Assembly: GCA_017472145.1 (NCBI GenBank)
Contig: JAFUQX010000041.1
Coordinates: 1-50,274, forward strand
Source: Ruminococcus sp.
GTDB taxonomy: Bacteria; Bacillota; Clostridia; Oscillospirales; Ruminococcaceae
Reading direction: 5' to 3'
DNA length: 50,274 bases
Numbering within the stretch: the stretch's first letter is position 1; each line of letters opens with the position of its first letter. The notes below the pieces were generated by a model. It ran no database searches. It saw only the letters and a list, made by a program, of their open reading frames with translations, and was not told the DNA's origin. This document shows positions 8,320 to 17,766 of this stretch, in pieces. The translations under genes and the position numbers were made by a program.

Positions 8320-9774
8320 ATGGCAAATTCTGATTTACAGTTGGCGGTTCACTATACTTATGCGCTTTGCCGCCAATATCAGGCCAAGGGACGCTATATT
8401 CCGGGAAGTCGCATGGCGCTGGACGAATATGCACGCTTTGCCTATCTGAAGTACATGCTGTTTCTGGCCAATTCCAACAAGCAGCTGAACGAGCGTGAGG
8501 TGGAGCTGATCCAGGAGTGTATGGGCTATTCCGTTTCGGTGCAGTATCTGAACCGTTTTCTCATGCAGCACCAGATTTCTCTGAGCAGCGTGCAGGATAC
8601 CTTTATTGGGGTGTTACAGCTTTTCCTGGATGCGGACATGCTGGAGGGAGATCCTACCGGCAGCGTATCTCTGTTGTTTCTGGAGACCGTCCATACGGTC
8701 GGTCTGATGCTCAGTGCTGTAGACGGCTCTGCGGACAGGATGCAGACTGCATCCATTGCACAGCTGATGGTGAAGCTGAGGGCCTATCGGGGTGCTTATC
8801 TGCGGATGTGGCACAGCCCTCTGAAGAATCGTGCAGCCCGTGTACCGGATTCCTTTCAGCCGGAGCTGAATCTGTCTGATGCAGGGGAAAATTCCCGGAA
8901 AGAAGAGCCGGAAAATACGGCGCTGGAGATTACAGAAGAACCGGAGGAGACCCTGGAGGAGCTGATGGAGGAGCTGAATGCTCTGACCGGTCTGCATCGT
9001 GTGAAGGAGGAGCTGGGGACGCTCATCAATCTCATCAAGGTACGCAAGCTCCGTGAGGAGCGCGGCCTGCCAGAGCTGACCCTTTCCCTGCATATGGTCT
9101 TCTCTGGCAATCCCGGAACCGGCAAGACTACAGTGGCCCGTCTTCTTGCAAAGATCTATTCCAAGCTGGGGATCCTGGAGAAGGGGCACCTGGTGGAGAC
9201 CGACCGGGCCGGACTGGTCAGCGGCTATGTGGGTCAGACCGCCATCAAAACGAAAAAGGTGATCGATCAGGCGATGGGCGGTGTGCTCTTTATTGATGAG
9301 GCCTACACGCTGACAGCGGCCTCCGGCTCTAACGATTTTGGCATGGAGGCAGTCAATACGCTGCTGAAGGAAATGGAAGATCACAGAGATGATTTTGTTG
9401 TTATCGTAGCCGGCTATCCGGATGAGATGGAGCAGTTTCTGGAGTCGAATCCCGGTCTGCATTCCCGTTTCCGCACGATGATCCTCTTTGAGGACTATAA
9501 GCCGGATGAGCTGCTGGTGATTTTCAAGAGCATGTGCAGAAAATATGCCCTCACGCCTTCTACAGAGGCGGAGGTGCATGTGCTGGAATATTTCCGGAAG
9601 CGGTGCGCTGAGGGCGGTGAGAGCTTTGCCAATGCACGGGATGTGCGCAACTATGTGGACAGTGCTCTGTCTAATCAGGCCAACCGCATTGCCGGGATGA
9701 CAGGAGAAATTTCCAATGAGGAGCTGACACAGCTGACGCTGGCGGATGTAGAATCCGTGCAGCTCAATGGATAA
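8320..9774 (+). CDS. AAA+ ATPase of the CbbX/SpoVK type with N-terminal TerB-like domain
   Basis: 484 aa. N-terminal helical part (about residues 35-165) with ALDEYARFAYLKYMLFLA and regularly spaced acidic helices resembles TerB-type domains. A charged linker follows (185-215). The AAA+ domain shows Walker A GNPGTGKT (263-270), the substrate pore region GYVGQTAIKT, Walker B VLFIDEAY (about 326-333), a sensor segment and FRTMILFEDY, as in SpoVK and the Rubisco activase CbbX. Family members form hexamers that remodel protein targets; no target is evident here. AAGGAGG precedes the ATG. Last gene of the set begun at 7255. Confidence 0.85.
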   Translation: MANSDLQLAVHYTYALCRQYQAKGRYIPGSRMALDEYARFAYLKYMLFLANSNKQLNEREVELIQECMGYSVSVQYLNRFLMQHQISLSSVQDTFIGVLQLFLDADMLEGDPTGSVSLLFLETVHTVGLMLSAVDGSADRMQTASIAQLMVKLRAYRGAYLRMWHSPLKNRAARVPDSFQPELNLSDAGENSRKEEPENTALEITEEPEETLEELMEELNALTGLHRVKEELGTLINLIKVRKLREERGLPELTLSLHMVFSGNPGTGKTTVARLLAKIYSKLGILEKGHLVETDRAGLVSGYVGQTAIKTKKVIDQAMGGVLFIDEAYTLTAASGSNDFGMEAVNTLLKEMEDHRDDFVVIVAGYPDEMEQFLESNPGLHSRFRTMILFEDYKPDELLVIFKSMCRKYALTPSTEAEVHVLEYFRKRCAEGGESFANARDVRNYVDSALSNQANRIAGMTGEISNEELTQLTLADVESVQLNG

Positions 9775-9788
9775 AAATACACAAGAAG

Positions 9789-9816
9789 CCGGAGGGGAGT
9801 GCCTTTCCGGTTTTTT
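9789..9816 (+). terminator. Weak attenuator-like hairpin before the potassium transporter gene
   Basis: CCGGAGG (from 9789) pairs with CCTTTCCGG (to 9810) with a 2-base bulge and is followed by six T. It lies between the AAA+ stop and the chosen trkH start, so it could partly uncouple the two. Confidence 0.5.
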
Positions 9817-9835
9817 GGAGCAAAGGGACAGATAT

Positions 9836-11125
9836 ATGAAGAAAAGACGTTTAACACCCATGCAGGCCATTGCCCTGGGCTTCGTGCTGATCATCCTGCT
9901 GGGAACGGTGCTGCTGATGCTTCCCGCCGCACAGAAGCCGGGGATAGAGCTGTCCTTCTGGGATGCGCTGTTCACATCCACCAGTGCGGTGTGTATCACA
10001 GGCCTTCTGACAGTAGATTCTACAGAAACCTTCACCGCCTTCGGACAGCTGGTACTGGGTGTACTTATACAGATCGGAGGTCTGGGGATCACCACCATCG
10101 GTCTGGGATTTATTTCCATGGCCGGAAAGAAAATACGCATGCGGGATCGTGTGCTGCTCCGTGAGGCTCTGAACTATCCCTCCATGCTGGGACTTCAGGG
10201 GCTGATCCAATGGGTACTGCTGACGACCTTTGTTTTAGAGGCTGTGGGAGCGGTGCTGAGCTTTTTTGTTTTTGTACAGGACTATCCCGTATGGGATGCC
10301 ATTGGGATCAGCGTGTTCCACTCGGTGTCTTCGTTTAATAATGCTGGCTTTGATATACTGGACAAGGGGCAGAGCCTGTCGGCCTATGCAGACCATATAC
10401 CGCTGAATCTGATCACAGCCTTTCTGGCCATAGCCGGAGGTCTGGGCTTTTTTGTGATCAGTGAGGTTCTGCGCAGTCATCACCCCCGGAAATGGAGTCT
10501 TCACACCAAGGTGGTACTGCTCATGACGGCCGTTCTGATCGCAGCGGGAACGATCCTCCTGAAGCTTTCGGATGATATCTCCTGGCTGACGGCTTTTTTC
10601 ACCAGTGTAGCTACCAGAACCGCCGGCTTTTCCACCTACAGCATCGATGGCTTTTCCAGCGCCGGTCTGCTTGTGATCATGCTGCTGATGTTTATCGGAG
10701 CGGCTCCCGGCTCTACCAGCGGCGGTATCAAGGTGACAAGCTTTTTTACATTGATCCGTGCGATCATTGCCTATCCGTCCGGTCGGTCGGTTACGGCCTT
10801 TAAGCGGCGGATCCCCTCTCAGACGGTACACTCCGCTCTGACTCTGTTTGTGATCGCTCTGGGAGCGATTTTCGGCTGCACCCTGGTGCTGTGCCTTCTG
10901 GAGCCGGAGCAGTCGGCCCTGATCCTGCTTTTTGAAGCGCTTTCAGCCTATACGACCGTGGGCTACTCTATGGGCCTTACACCGGAGCTGGGCACAGCGG
11001 CAAAAATCTGCCTGATCGTGACGATGTATATGGGGCGTCTTGGCTCGCTGACCATCATCAGCCTTTTTGCAAAGAAACGGAATCAACTGGCTGAGCTGCC
11101 TGAGGGACAGCTCCCTGTGGGATAA
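9836..11125 (+). CDS. ktrB: TrkH/KtrB-type potassium uptake channel subunit
   Basis: 429 aa from ATG 9836 (MKKRRLTPMQAIALGFVLII). A longer in-frame start at 9767 overlaps the previous stop but lacks a good ribosome-binding site, and would place an unusual hydrophilic extension plus a hairpin inside the gene. Four M1-P-M2 repeats are visible, with pore-loop segments such as FTSTSAVCITGL, SSFNNAGFD, TRTAGFSTYSIDGFSSAG and LSAYTTVGYSMGL, each with the selectivity-filter Gly. Transport of K+ with Na+ is expected. It is followed directly by its RCK partner, so the two form a KtrAB-like system. Confidence 0.9.
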   Translation: MKKRRLTPMQAIALGFVLIILLGTVLLMLPAAQKPGIELSFWDALFTSTSAVCITGLLTVDSTETFTAFGQLVLGVLIQIGGLGITTIGLGFISMAGKKIRMRDRVLLREALNYPSMLGLQGLIQWVLLTTFVLEAVGAVLSFFVFVQDYPVWDAIGISVFHSVSSFNNAGFDILDKGQSLSAYADHIPLNLITAFLAIAGGLGFFVISEVLRSHHPRKWSLHTKVVLLMTAVLIAAGTILLKLSDDISWLTAFFTSVATRTAGFSTYSIDGFSSAGLLVIMLLMFIGAAPGSTSGGIKVTSFFTLIRAIIAYPSGRSVTAFKRRIPSQTVHSALTLFVIALGAIFGCTLVLCLLEPEQSALILLFEALSAYTTVGYSMGLTPELGTAAKICLIVTMYMGRLGSLTIISLFAKKRNQLAELPEGQLPVG

Positions 11126-11142
11126 ATATGGAGGAAAACAGA

Positions 11143-11829
11143 ATGAAGTCGATGAAAACAAAACAGAAAAAGAAGCTGGTTTATGGCGTTATCGGTCTGG
11201 GGCGCTTTGGCTTTGCCCTGGCCAAGGAGCTGGCCGCTCACGACTGTGAGCTGGTCGTCATTGATAAGGATGAGGATACAGTCAATGCGGCCGCCGCCTT
11301 TGCAGACAATGCCCATATCATTCAGGGTCTGACCAAGGAGAGCCTGGAGCAGGCCGGGATTCAGAATTGTGATGTGGTCATTGTCGGTATTGCAGAGAAA
11401 ATTGATGTATGCATTCTCACTACGCTGCATGTAAAGCGCCTGGGTGTCAAGCGGATCATCGTAAAGGCCATGACCGCCGAGCAGGGGGACATTCTGGAGA
11501 TGATGGGTGCTGAGGTCGTGTTTCCTGAACGGGATATGGCCGTGCGTCTGGCCAATCGCCTGACCGCTCCGAATCTGCTGGACTACATTGCGCTGAGCGA
11601 CGATGTGAATATCACTGAGATTGAGATGCCGGCCGGGATCGCCGGACACAGTATCATCTCTCTGGATGTACGAAAAAACTATAACCTGAACGTTATGGCC
11701 ATCAAGCGCGGCCAGCAGGTGGAGATCGATTTTTCGCCCCATTTTGTCCTTCAGGGCGGCGATATTCTGGTTGTCATCGGACGCAAGGAGAATATTCATA
11801 GGTTTGAGGAGAAGCTTCAGGCATACTGA
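11143..11829 (+). CDS. ktrA: TrkA/KtrA-type RCK regulator of potassium uptake
   Basis: 228 aa. N-terminal Rossmann fold (YGVIGLGRFGFALAKEL, GxGxxG nucleotide loop, then VVIDKDED with the acidic ribose-binding residue), the RCK_N domain to about residue 140, and an RCK_C domain (about 150-228, ending in VLQGGDILVVIGRKENIHRFEEKL). It binds ATP/ADP or NAD and gates the membrane subunit. GGAGG at 11130-11134 is 8 bases before ATG 11143, so the earlier in-frame ATG at 11128 is probably not used. Single RCK unit, hence KtrA rather than duplicated TrkA. Ends before a strong bidirectional terminator. Confidence 0.9.
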   Translation: MKSMKTKQKKKLVYGVIGLGRFGFALAKELAAHDCELVVIDKDEDTVNAAAAFADNAHIIQGLTKESLEQAGIQNCDVVIVGIAEKIDVCILTTLHVKRLGVKRIIVKAMTAEQGDILEMMGAEVVFPERDMAVRLANRLTAPNLLDYIALSDDVNITEIEMPAGIAGHSIISLDVRKNYNLNVMAIKRGQQVEIDFSPHFVLQGGDILVVIGRKENIHRFEEKLQAY

Positions 11830-11849
11830 TCGTGCATATAGAAAAGAAA

Positions 11850-11890
11850 ATCCGCAGGAAACATCTTTTTGGATGTGTCCTGCGGATGAT
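11850..11890. terminator. Bidirectional terminator between ktrA and the carboxypeptidase-like gene
   Basis: 16-bp stem, 11850-11865 with 11872-11887, one mismatch, 6-nt loop, T-rich sequence downstream on both strands. Confidence 0.9.
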
Positions 11891-11898
11891 TTGTTTAT

Positions 11899-13386
11899 TT
11901 ATTTTTTATCCTCCGGGTTTTTATGGTAAAATACCGGATCGGAGCGTTTCCATGCTTTTTTCTGCTGGGCTGGCGTATTTGGATTGGAATCAGGGGGCAT
12001 TACGTGGACGGCCTCCATGGCCTCCTGCTTTCTATGCGCTTCATAAGCGGAGTAGATGCAGAGGATAATGTACGCCAGAGAAATAATGCAGGCAAAAAAC
12101 AGGCTCAGATGGAAGGTAGAGCCAAGTCCGTCCTCTGTAAAATAGGTGATGAATGCATTTGCATTATGCTTTACAGCGGAACGGTTTACATCGCTGACGG
12201 CCACAAGATCTACACTGGCGATGACATCGTTTGAAAACTTCAGATCCAGCCGGCCCAGAACATCGCCCTCCTTGATGGGAGCGGTGATATTTTCATTATA
12301 GGTCGGAACACGCTGAATCGCAGTGATATCCACATCTGTGCACCAGAGAATGGAAAGAGATTCCTTCGGCCGCACCAGTACAAAGTCGTTTCCATTGGAA
12401 TCCAGTACCGGAAGCTCTGCGATCTCCTCATCATCTCCGATGAGGGTCGTGTACTGGAAGCTGGAAAAGGCCCAGTCCAGCAGATTTGTAGCATCTACGA
12501 TGTGATAATACTGAAGCTCACCCTCTACATCATCAAAGGGAGCGGCCAGCAGCACGACCAGATAGGTAATGCCGTCTCGTGTGGCCATGGTTACGATATT
12601 CCGGCCGTAGTTATTCAGATTGCCGGTCTTGATTCCCTTTGCACCCTCGTAGTAGAACAGATTCTCAGTGGAGGTCATTGTGTTGGCATGCTCCCAGGTC
12701 CAACCGTTGAGGGCGTATTCAATAGAAGTGCTCTTGGATGAGGTAGAGAATCTGTCTGCGGTTGCGATCTCACGGAATTGAGGAACCTTTTCCAGTGCAT
12801 ACTGTGTGATCAGCATCATATCACGGGCCGTGGTGATCTGATATGTATCGTAGAGTCCTGTGGGATTTGTAAAATGGGTTCCCGTACAGCCGATCTCTGC
12901 GGCCTTCTGGTTCATCATTCCGATAAAGGTATCCAGGCTTCCGCCGCCTGCGTGGATGGCCAGAATATGAGCGGCTTCACAGCTGGAGGTCAGCATCATG
13001 GCATAGAGATATTCTAAAACAGTCAGTCTGTCTCCCGAGCCGATTCCGGCGTAGCGGATGTCATCGGCCTCCTCATAATTCTGGAAAAGGGTATTCGGGT
13101 TGACGGACATGGGAACGGTAGTCTGATCAATATTCTCACAATTTTCCAGCACGATGATGGCCGTCATGATCTGGGCCAGATGAGCCGGCATTTCCTGCCG
13201 GTCTGCATTTTTCTCGTAGATAACGGTGTTGGAATCCATATTGAGCACAATACCGGATTGACTCTCAATGGTAAAGGGCGGTGTAAAGGCATAGCCCTCC
13301 GCTGTCATGCTGCATGGAATCAGGAGACTGAAAACCAGAGAGAGAACCAGAACCGGGCCTAAAAGGCGGTGAACAATTTTCTTCAT
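11899..13386 (-). CDS. D-Ala-D-Ala carboxypeptidase-like protein lacking catalytic Ser and Lys
   Basis: 495 aa. Export signal at residues 1-30, serine-type D,D-carboxypeptidase (DacF/S11) domain at about 35-290, a second domain to about 420 (IKEGDVLGRLDLKFS, as in the PBP5 C-domain), one membrane helix at about 430-450 and a cytoplasmic tail. The family active-site box P-A-S-x-x-K is here PAHLAQIM: His69 replaces the nucleophile Ser and Gln72 the Lys. The SxN-like site is SSC (134-136). KTG is intact (253-255, GIKTGNLNNYG). Such a protein can fold but should not acylate, so a structural or regulatory role in cell-wall synthesis is likely. The frame is otherwise intact. TTTACA-16-TATAAT lies upstream. 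Confidence 0.85.
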   Translation of the reverse strand: MKKIVHRLLGPVLVLSLVFSLLIPCSMTAEGYAFTPPFTIESQSGIVLNMDSNTVIYEKNADRQEMPAHLAQIMTAIIVLENCENIDQTTVPMSVNPNTLFQNYEEADDIRYAGIGSGDRLTVLEYLYAMMLTSSCEAAHILAIHAGGGSLDTFIGMMNQKAAEIGCTGTHFTNPTGLYDTYQITTARDMMLITQYALEKVPQFREIATADRFSTSSKSTSIEYALNGWTWEHANTMTSTENLFYYEGAKGIKTGNLNNYGRNIVTMATRDGITYLVVLLAAPFDDVEGELQYYHIVDATNLLDWAFSSFQYTTLIGDDEEIAELPVLDSNGNDFVLVRPKESLSILWCTDVDITAIQRVPTYNENITAPIKEGDVLGRLDLKFSNDVIASVDLVAVSDVNRSAVKHNANAFITYFTEDGLGSTFHLSLFFACIISLAYIILCIYSAYEAHRKQEAMEAVHVMPPDSNPNTPAQQKKAWKRSDPVFYHKNPEDKK

Positions 13387-13448
13387 GATAGAACGTCCTT
13401 TCTTATAGAATCATATCGCACAAAGCGCAATTCGACCTGTTTCCTTCT

Positions 13449-13476
13449 ATTATACCAAAAAAAAAGCGATTGTAAA
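13449..13476 (-). promoter_or_regulatory. Promoter of the carboxypeptidase-like gene
   Basis: On the minus strand TTTACA (13471-13476), 16-bp spacer, TATAAT (13449-13454), about 60 bp from the start. Confidence 0.75.
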
Positions 13477-13496
13477 AGACTTTTTTGAAAAATATA

Positions 13497-13525
13497 TTTA
13501 CCTTTCTTCTGAAATGTGATAAAAT
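13497..13525 (+). promoter_or_regulatory. Promoter of the metallophosphoesterase gene
   Basis: TTTACC (13497-13502), 17-bp spacer, TAAAAT (13520-13525) with an extended -10 TG at 13517-13518. It predicts a leader of about 120 nt. Confidence 0.65.
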
Positions 13526-13545
13526 AGCCTTAGAGAGAGCAAGCA

Positions 13546-13629
13546 GCACCCATTTCCGGGATGCATGTGAAGAATAAAAAGGAAGTCCGGTGCGGCCGAT
13601 CAAGGGATAAGCGGCTGTGAGGATTCCGC
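13546..13629 (+). ncRNA. Structured 5' leader of the metallophosphoesterase gene
   Basis: Two hairpins in the predicted leader. The first pairs GCACCC (13546-13551) with GGGATGC (13558-13564). The second pairs GGAAGTCC (13581-13588) with GGATTCC (13621-13627), enclosing GCGGCCG (13592-13598) and CGGCTGT (13612-13618). It ends just before the AGGAGG site. It matches no riboswitch class that I recognise. Confidence 0.4.
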
Positions 13630-13653
13630 TTTGCGATTGAGGAGGAACAGACG

Positions 13654-14358
13654 TTGGTTTATGTAACAGGAGACACACACGGAGATTACGAACGCTTTCA
13701 GGATCCGCTGCTCAGGAAGCTCAGCGAGGAGGACACGCTAATCATCTGCGGGGACTTTGGCTTTATCTGGGACGGTACACGGCAGGAGCAGGCGATTCTG
13801 AAGAAGCTGAGCCAGAAGAAATATACCATTGCATTCATTGACGGATGCCATGAGAATTTCGACCTGCTGGAGCGGGACTATCCGCTGGTTCGCTGGAACG
13901 GGGGAATTGCCCGTGAAATTGCACCCAATATCATTCATTTGCAGCGGGGGGAGATCTACACCATCGAGGATGAGACCTATTTCACCTTCGGCGGCGGTCA
14001 CAGTCAGGATATCGAATACCGCCAGGAAACGGGAAACTGGTGGAAGCGGGAGCAGCCGACGCACAATGAGATCCGTCATGCCATTCATAAGATGAATCAG
14101 CATCATTCCAAGGTGGACTATATCATCACCCACGAGCCGCCGGCCTCCCTGAAGGATTGCCTGGGTGTGGATGTGCAGCAGCGCCTGGAGATCCACACCT
14201 TCTTTGAGGATCTCATCAAGGAGTGTGAATATAAGAAGTGGTTCTTTGGCAAGTGTCACATGGATCGGTTTATTCCCATGAAATATTATGCCGTTTTTGA
14301 GGAGATCCTCTCGGTAGAGCAAAGACGCCGGAGAGGCCTTTTCGGCAGAAGAAGGTAA
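13654..14358 (+). CDS. Metallophosphoesterase (calcineurin-like)
   Basis: 234 aa, TTG start preceded by AGGAGG with 8-base spacing. All metal-binding motifs are visible: GDTHGD (residues 6-11), CGDFGFIWD (about 36), the GNHE box as GCHENFD (Cys for Asn at the second position), GGGHSQD (about 111) and ITHEPP (about 158). A late GKCHMDR segment replaces the usual GHxH. The enzyme should hydrolyse phosphomonoesters or diesters with two bound metals; the substrate is unknown. The Cys and GKCH variants are departures from the consensus that are worth modelling. Monocistronic, behind a structured leader. Confidence 0.85.
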   Translation: MVYVTGDTHGDYERFQDPLLRKLSEEDTLIICGDFGFIWDGTRQEQAILKKLSQKKYTIAFIDGCHENFDLLERDYPLVRWNGGIAREIAPNIIHLQRGEIYTIEDETYFTFGGGHSQDIEYRQETGNWWKREQPTHNEIRHAIHKMNQHHSKVDYIITHEPPASLKDCLGVDVQQRLEIHTFFEDLIKECEYKKWFFGKCHMDRFIPMKYYAVFEEILSVEQRRRRGLFGRRR

Positions 14359-14366
14359 AAAGCAAG

Positions 14367-14399
14367 CGTCCGCAGAAGAAAGATCCTGCGGACGTTTTT
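14367..14399 (+). terminator. Terminator after the metallophosphoesterase
   Basis: 9-bp stem CGTCCGCAG (14367-14375) and CTGCGGACG (14386-14394), then five T. Confidence 0.88.
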
Positions 14400-14405
14400 G
14401 TGCTT

Positions 14406-15143
14406 CTATATACTGAGGAATGCACCGTTTACATAGCCGGTGACTCCCTGGAAGAAAATCACATACCAGTCTCCGGTCTGGCCGTAGACGGTGACGTTTG
14501 CGCCGTCGGGAATCGAGCCGATGATCCGGCCATTCATGGAAGGGTAGCTCCGGATGTTGAGGTTGCTTCCTCCGGCGGTGACTGTGCCCATGCGGATCGG
14601 CCCTGCACTGACGAAGGGGATTCCGAAGTAGTCGCAGAGGGACTGAACCAGATTGACAGCAATGGCATTCAGATTGCCTTTGATCCATGCAGCATCCTCC
14701 GGGTTGTCGTGGTAGCCGATTTCACACAGGACGGCTACGGCCTTGGTTTGCGTGACCTCGCCCAGGGAGGTCGTAGGACGCGGGTTGCTCTTATCCGGCA
14801 GAGGATAGATGGATTTGAAATTGTTGGCAATGATGGTAGCCAGCAGCTCGCTGTCCGCACTGGAAGGGGCATAGTAGATGTCGATTCCCCGGAGCTGCCC
14901 GGAGAGGGATTCGGGGGCGGCGTTGCTATGGAGTGCAAGGTGCACATCAAAATGACCAGCGTTGGAATCGGCAATTGCACCCGCTGCACCACGGGCCGGG
15001 TCATTCCGGCGGAAGGCAATGCCGCTGGAGCGCAGGTATGGCTCCATGCGGTCAGCAATTTCATTCATATACTGTTCTTCGTTACCGCCGTTGACATAGG
15101 GATTCCATTCCTGAGTGGATGGACTTAAAAACACACTTGGCAA
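14406..15143 (-). CDS. N-acetylmuramoyl-L-alanine amidase with C-terminal SH3 domain
   Basis: 245 aa, TTG start with GAGGT 8 bases upstream. Amidase_3 domain at about residues 3-175 cleaves the MurNAc to L-Ala bond of peptidoglycan using zinc. The start FLSPSTQEWN and GGNEEQYMNEIADRM belong to the variant in which the first zinc His of LDPGHGG is replaced; the second zinc His (LHSNAAPE) and catalytic Glu (VLCEIGYHDN) are conserved. A bacterial SH3 domain (about 182-245, LNIRSYPSMNGRIIGSIPDGANV) should bind the wall. No signal peptide is seen, so export is by lysis, by another route, or inside the forespore space. It lies 97 bp after tgt on the same strand. Confidence 0.85.
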   Translation of the reverse strand: MPSVFLSPSTQEWNPYVNGGNEEQYMNEIADRMEPYLRSSGIAFRRNDPARGAAGAIADSNAGHFDVHLALHSNAAPESLSGQLRGIDIYYAPSSADSELLATIIANNFKSIYPLPDKSNPRPTTSLGEVTQTKAVAVLCEIGYHDNPEDAAWIKGNLNAIAVNLVQSLCDYFGIPFVSAGPIRMGTVTAGGSNLNIRSYPSMNGRIIGSIPDGANVTVYGQTGDWYVIFFQGVTGYVNGAFLSI

Positions 15144-15240
15144 AGCAAAGACCTCATTTCCTGATGGTACAGGGCAAAGCCTGTTCCTTTCAGTCTATGC
15201 GGAAATGGGGAAAATGGGTACTGCCATAGGGAGAAACGCT

Positions 15241-16374
<1,134 letters not shown>

Positions 16375-16387
16375 TCAGATCCTCCGT

Positions 16388-17416
16388 TTATAAAATACAC
16401 ATGGCATCGCCGAAGCTGAAGAAGCGGTATTTTTCCTCTACAGCCACCTCGTATGCGTGCATGGTTTCGTCATAGCCTAAAAATGCGGATACCAGCATGA
16501 TCAGCGTGCTCTCCGGCAGATGAAAATTGGTCACTAGTCCGTCCAGCACCTTGAATTCGTACCCCGGATAGATGAAAATATCCGTGTAGCCGTCATCCGC
16601 AGTCAGCTTTCCATCATGGGCCGAAGCCACAGCCTCCAGCGTGCGGCAGGTGGTCGTACCGATGGCGATCACACGTCCACCGCGGGCCTTGGTCTCGTTG
16701 ATCTTATCCACGGTCTCCTGGGGCAGCATATAGTGCTCGCTGTGCATCTTGTGTGCCAGTACATCGTCCTCCTTCACCGGACGGAAGGTGCCCAGTCCCA
16801 CGTGGAGGGTAACATAGGCCTGCTCCACGCCCTTGTTCTTCAGCTTCTGGAGCATCTCCTTTGTGAAGTGCAGTCCGGCAGTCGGTGCGGCCGCAGAGCC
16901 TACCTCACGGGAATATACGGTCTGATAGCGCTCCTTATCCTTGAGCTTTTCAGTGATATAGGGCGGCAGGGGCATTTGTCCCACATCCTCCAGAGCCGTG
17001 TAGAAATTTCCCTCGCAGGAAAACTGTACCACCCGGTTGCCGTCCTCCTTGACCTCTACGACCTCGGCCTGAATACGGCCGCCGCCGAAGGAAAAGCGTG
17101 CACCGGGCTTGGCCTTTTTACCTGGACGGCATATGATCTCCCAGAGCTTGTCCCCCTTCTGCTCCAGCAGCAGGAACTCGATGAAAGAGCCGGTGCCCTC
17201 CTTTTCGCCGTAGAGACGGGCGGGAAGCACACGGGAATCGTTCATGACGATCAAGTCACCTTCCTGAAGGATATCGCATAAATTATAGAAATGCTGGTGG
17301 CGGATCTCTCCTGTGGCCCGGTCGATCTGCATCATTCGGGAATGATCACGCGGCTCTATGGGCGTCTGAGCAATGTAGCTCTCCGGCAGGTTATAGTAAA
17401 AATCTGATTTTTTCAT
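16388..17416 (-). CDS. queA: S-adenosylmethionine:tRNA ribosyltransferase-isomerase
   Basis: 342 aa, full length. Transfers the ribosyl moiety of SAM to preQ1 in tRNA, forming epoxyqueuosine. Diagnostic segments: YNLPESYIAQTPIEPRDHSRMM at the N-terminus, HVGLGTFRPVKEDD, GTTTCRTLEA, and NFHLPESTLIMLVSAFLGYD near the C-terminus. AGGAG precedes the ATG. First gene of the queA-tgt pair. Its promoter is not obvious; the space upstream is shared with the divergent lysine promoter. Confidence 0.97.
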   Translation of the reverse strand: MKKSDFYYNLPESYIAQTPIEPRDHSRMMQIDRATGEIRHQHFYNLCDILQEGDLIVMNDSRVLPARLYGEKEGTGSFIEFLLLEQKGDKLWEIICRPGKKAKPGARFSFGGGRIQAEVVEVKEDGNRVVQFSCEGNFYTALEDVGQMPLPPYITEKLKDKERYQTVYSREVGSAAAPTAGLHFTKEMLQKLKNKGVEQAYVTLHVGLGTFRPVKEDDVLAHKMHSEHYMLPQETVDKINETKARGGRVIAIGTTTCRTLEAVASAHDGKLTADDGYTDIFIYPGYEFKVLDGLVTNFHLPESTLIMLVSAFLGYDETMHAYEVAVEEKYRFFSFGDAMCIL

Positions 17417-17446
17417 TTGGAAACTCCTATTTTTTAATGATTTCTA

Positions 17447-17475
17447 TTGACAGGCAGGGTCAAAAATGATATGAT
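17447..17475 (+). promoter_or_regulatory. SigA promoter of the lysine operon
   Basis: TTGACA (17447-17452), 17-bp spacer, TATGAT (17470-17475), directly upstream of the riboswitch. Confidence 0.9.
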
Positions 17476-17482
17476 ATAGGTA

Positions 17483-17733
17483 AGAACCGGATGGTTCTAA
17501 GGCAGAGGCGCACTCCCGATGAGTATTGTCTGACAGGATGACCGATCCGTTTTTATGCAGGCAGGAAAGGCTGGCGTGCCGAAGATGCGGCTGAGGTCGG
17601 GCTGTGTCTGGGCAGATTCCCGAACAGGGTTCTGACTGTCATCGTTATGATGGAGTGCTGTCGCATACACAATAACTGTGATGTGTCAACTTCTATTATA
17701 TCGCATGATCAGCCGGTTTTCAACCGGTTTTTT
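17483..17733 (+). ncRNA. Lysine riboswitch (L box) with terminator platform
   Basis: The aptamer core runs from about 17501 to 17662. The hallmark L-box strings are present in order: AGAGGCGCACT with downstream GAGTA, AGGATGACCGATCC, GGCAGGAAAGGCTGG, TGCCGAAG, GTCGGGCTG and GGAGTGCTGTC. P1 closes by GGCAG (17501-17505) with CTGTC (17658-17662). The expression platform is a terminator: CCGGTT (17713-17718) with AACCGG (17722-17727), then six T. Lysine binding should favour the terminator and shut off asd-dapA-dapB. Confidence 0.95.
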
Positions 17734-17766
17734 CATATTTATAAGATTTTTTGGAGGAATTACAAA

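Noticed and set aside
13526-13653. Cobalamin or c-di-AMP riboswitch before the metallophosphoesterase
   Set aside because: A few bases (GGTGCGG, CGGCTGTGA) resemble a cobalamin core, but the other conserved blocks are missing.
17647-17766. N-terminal extension of asd from ATG 17647
   Set aside because: These 40 codons lie within the riboswitch aptamer and terminator; the Shine-Dalgarno site supports ATG 17767.
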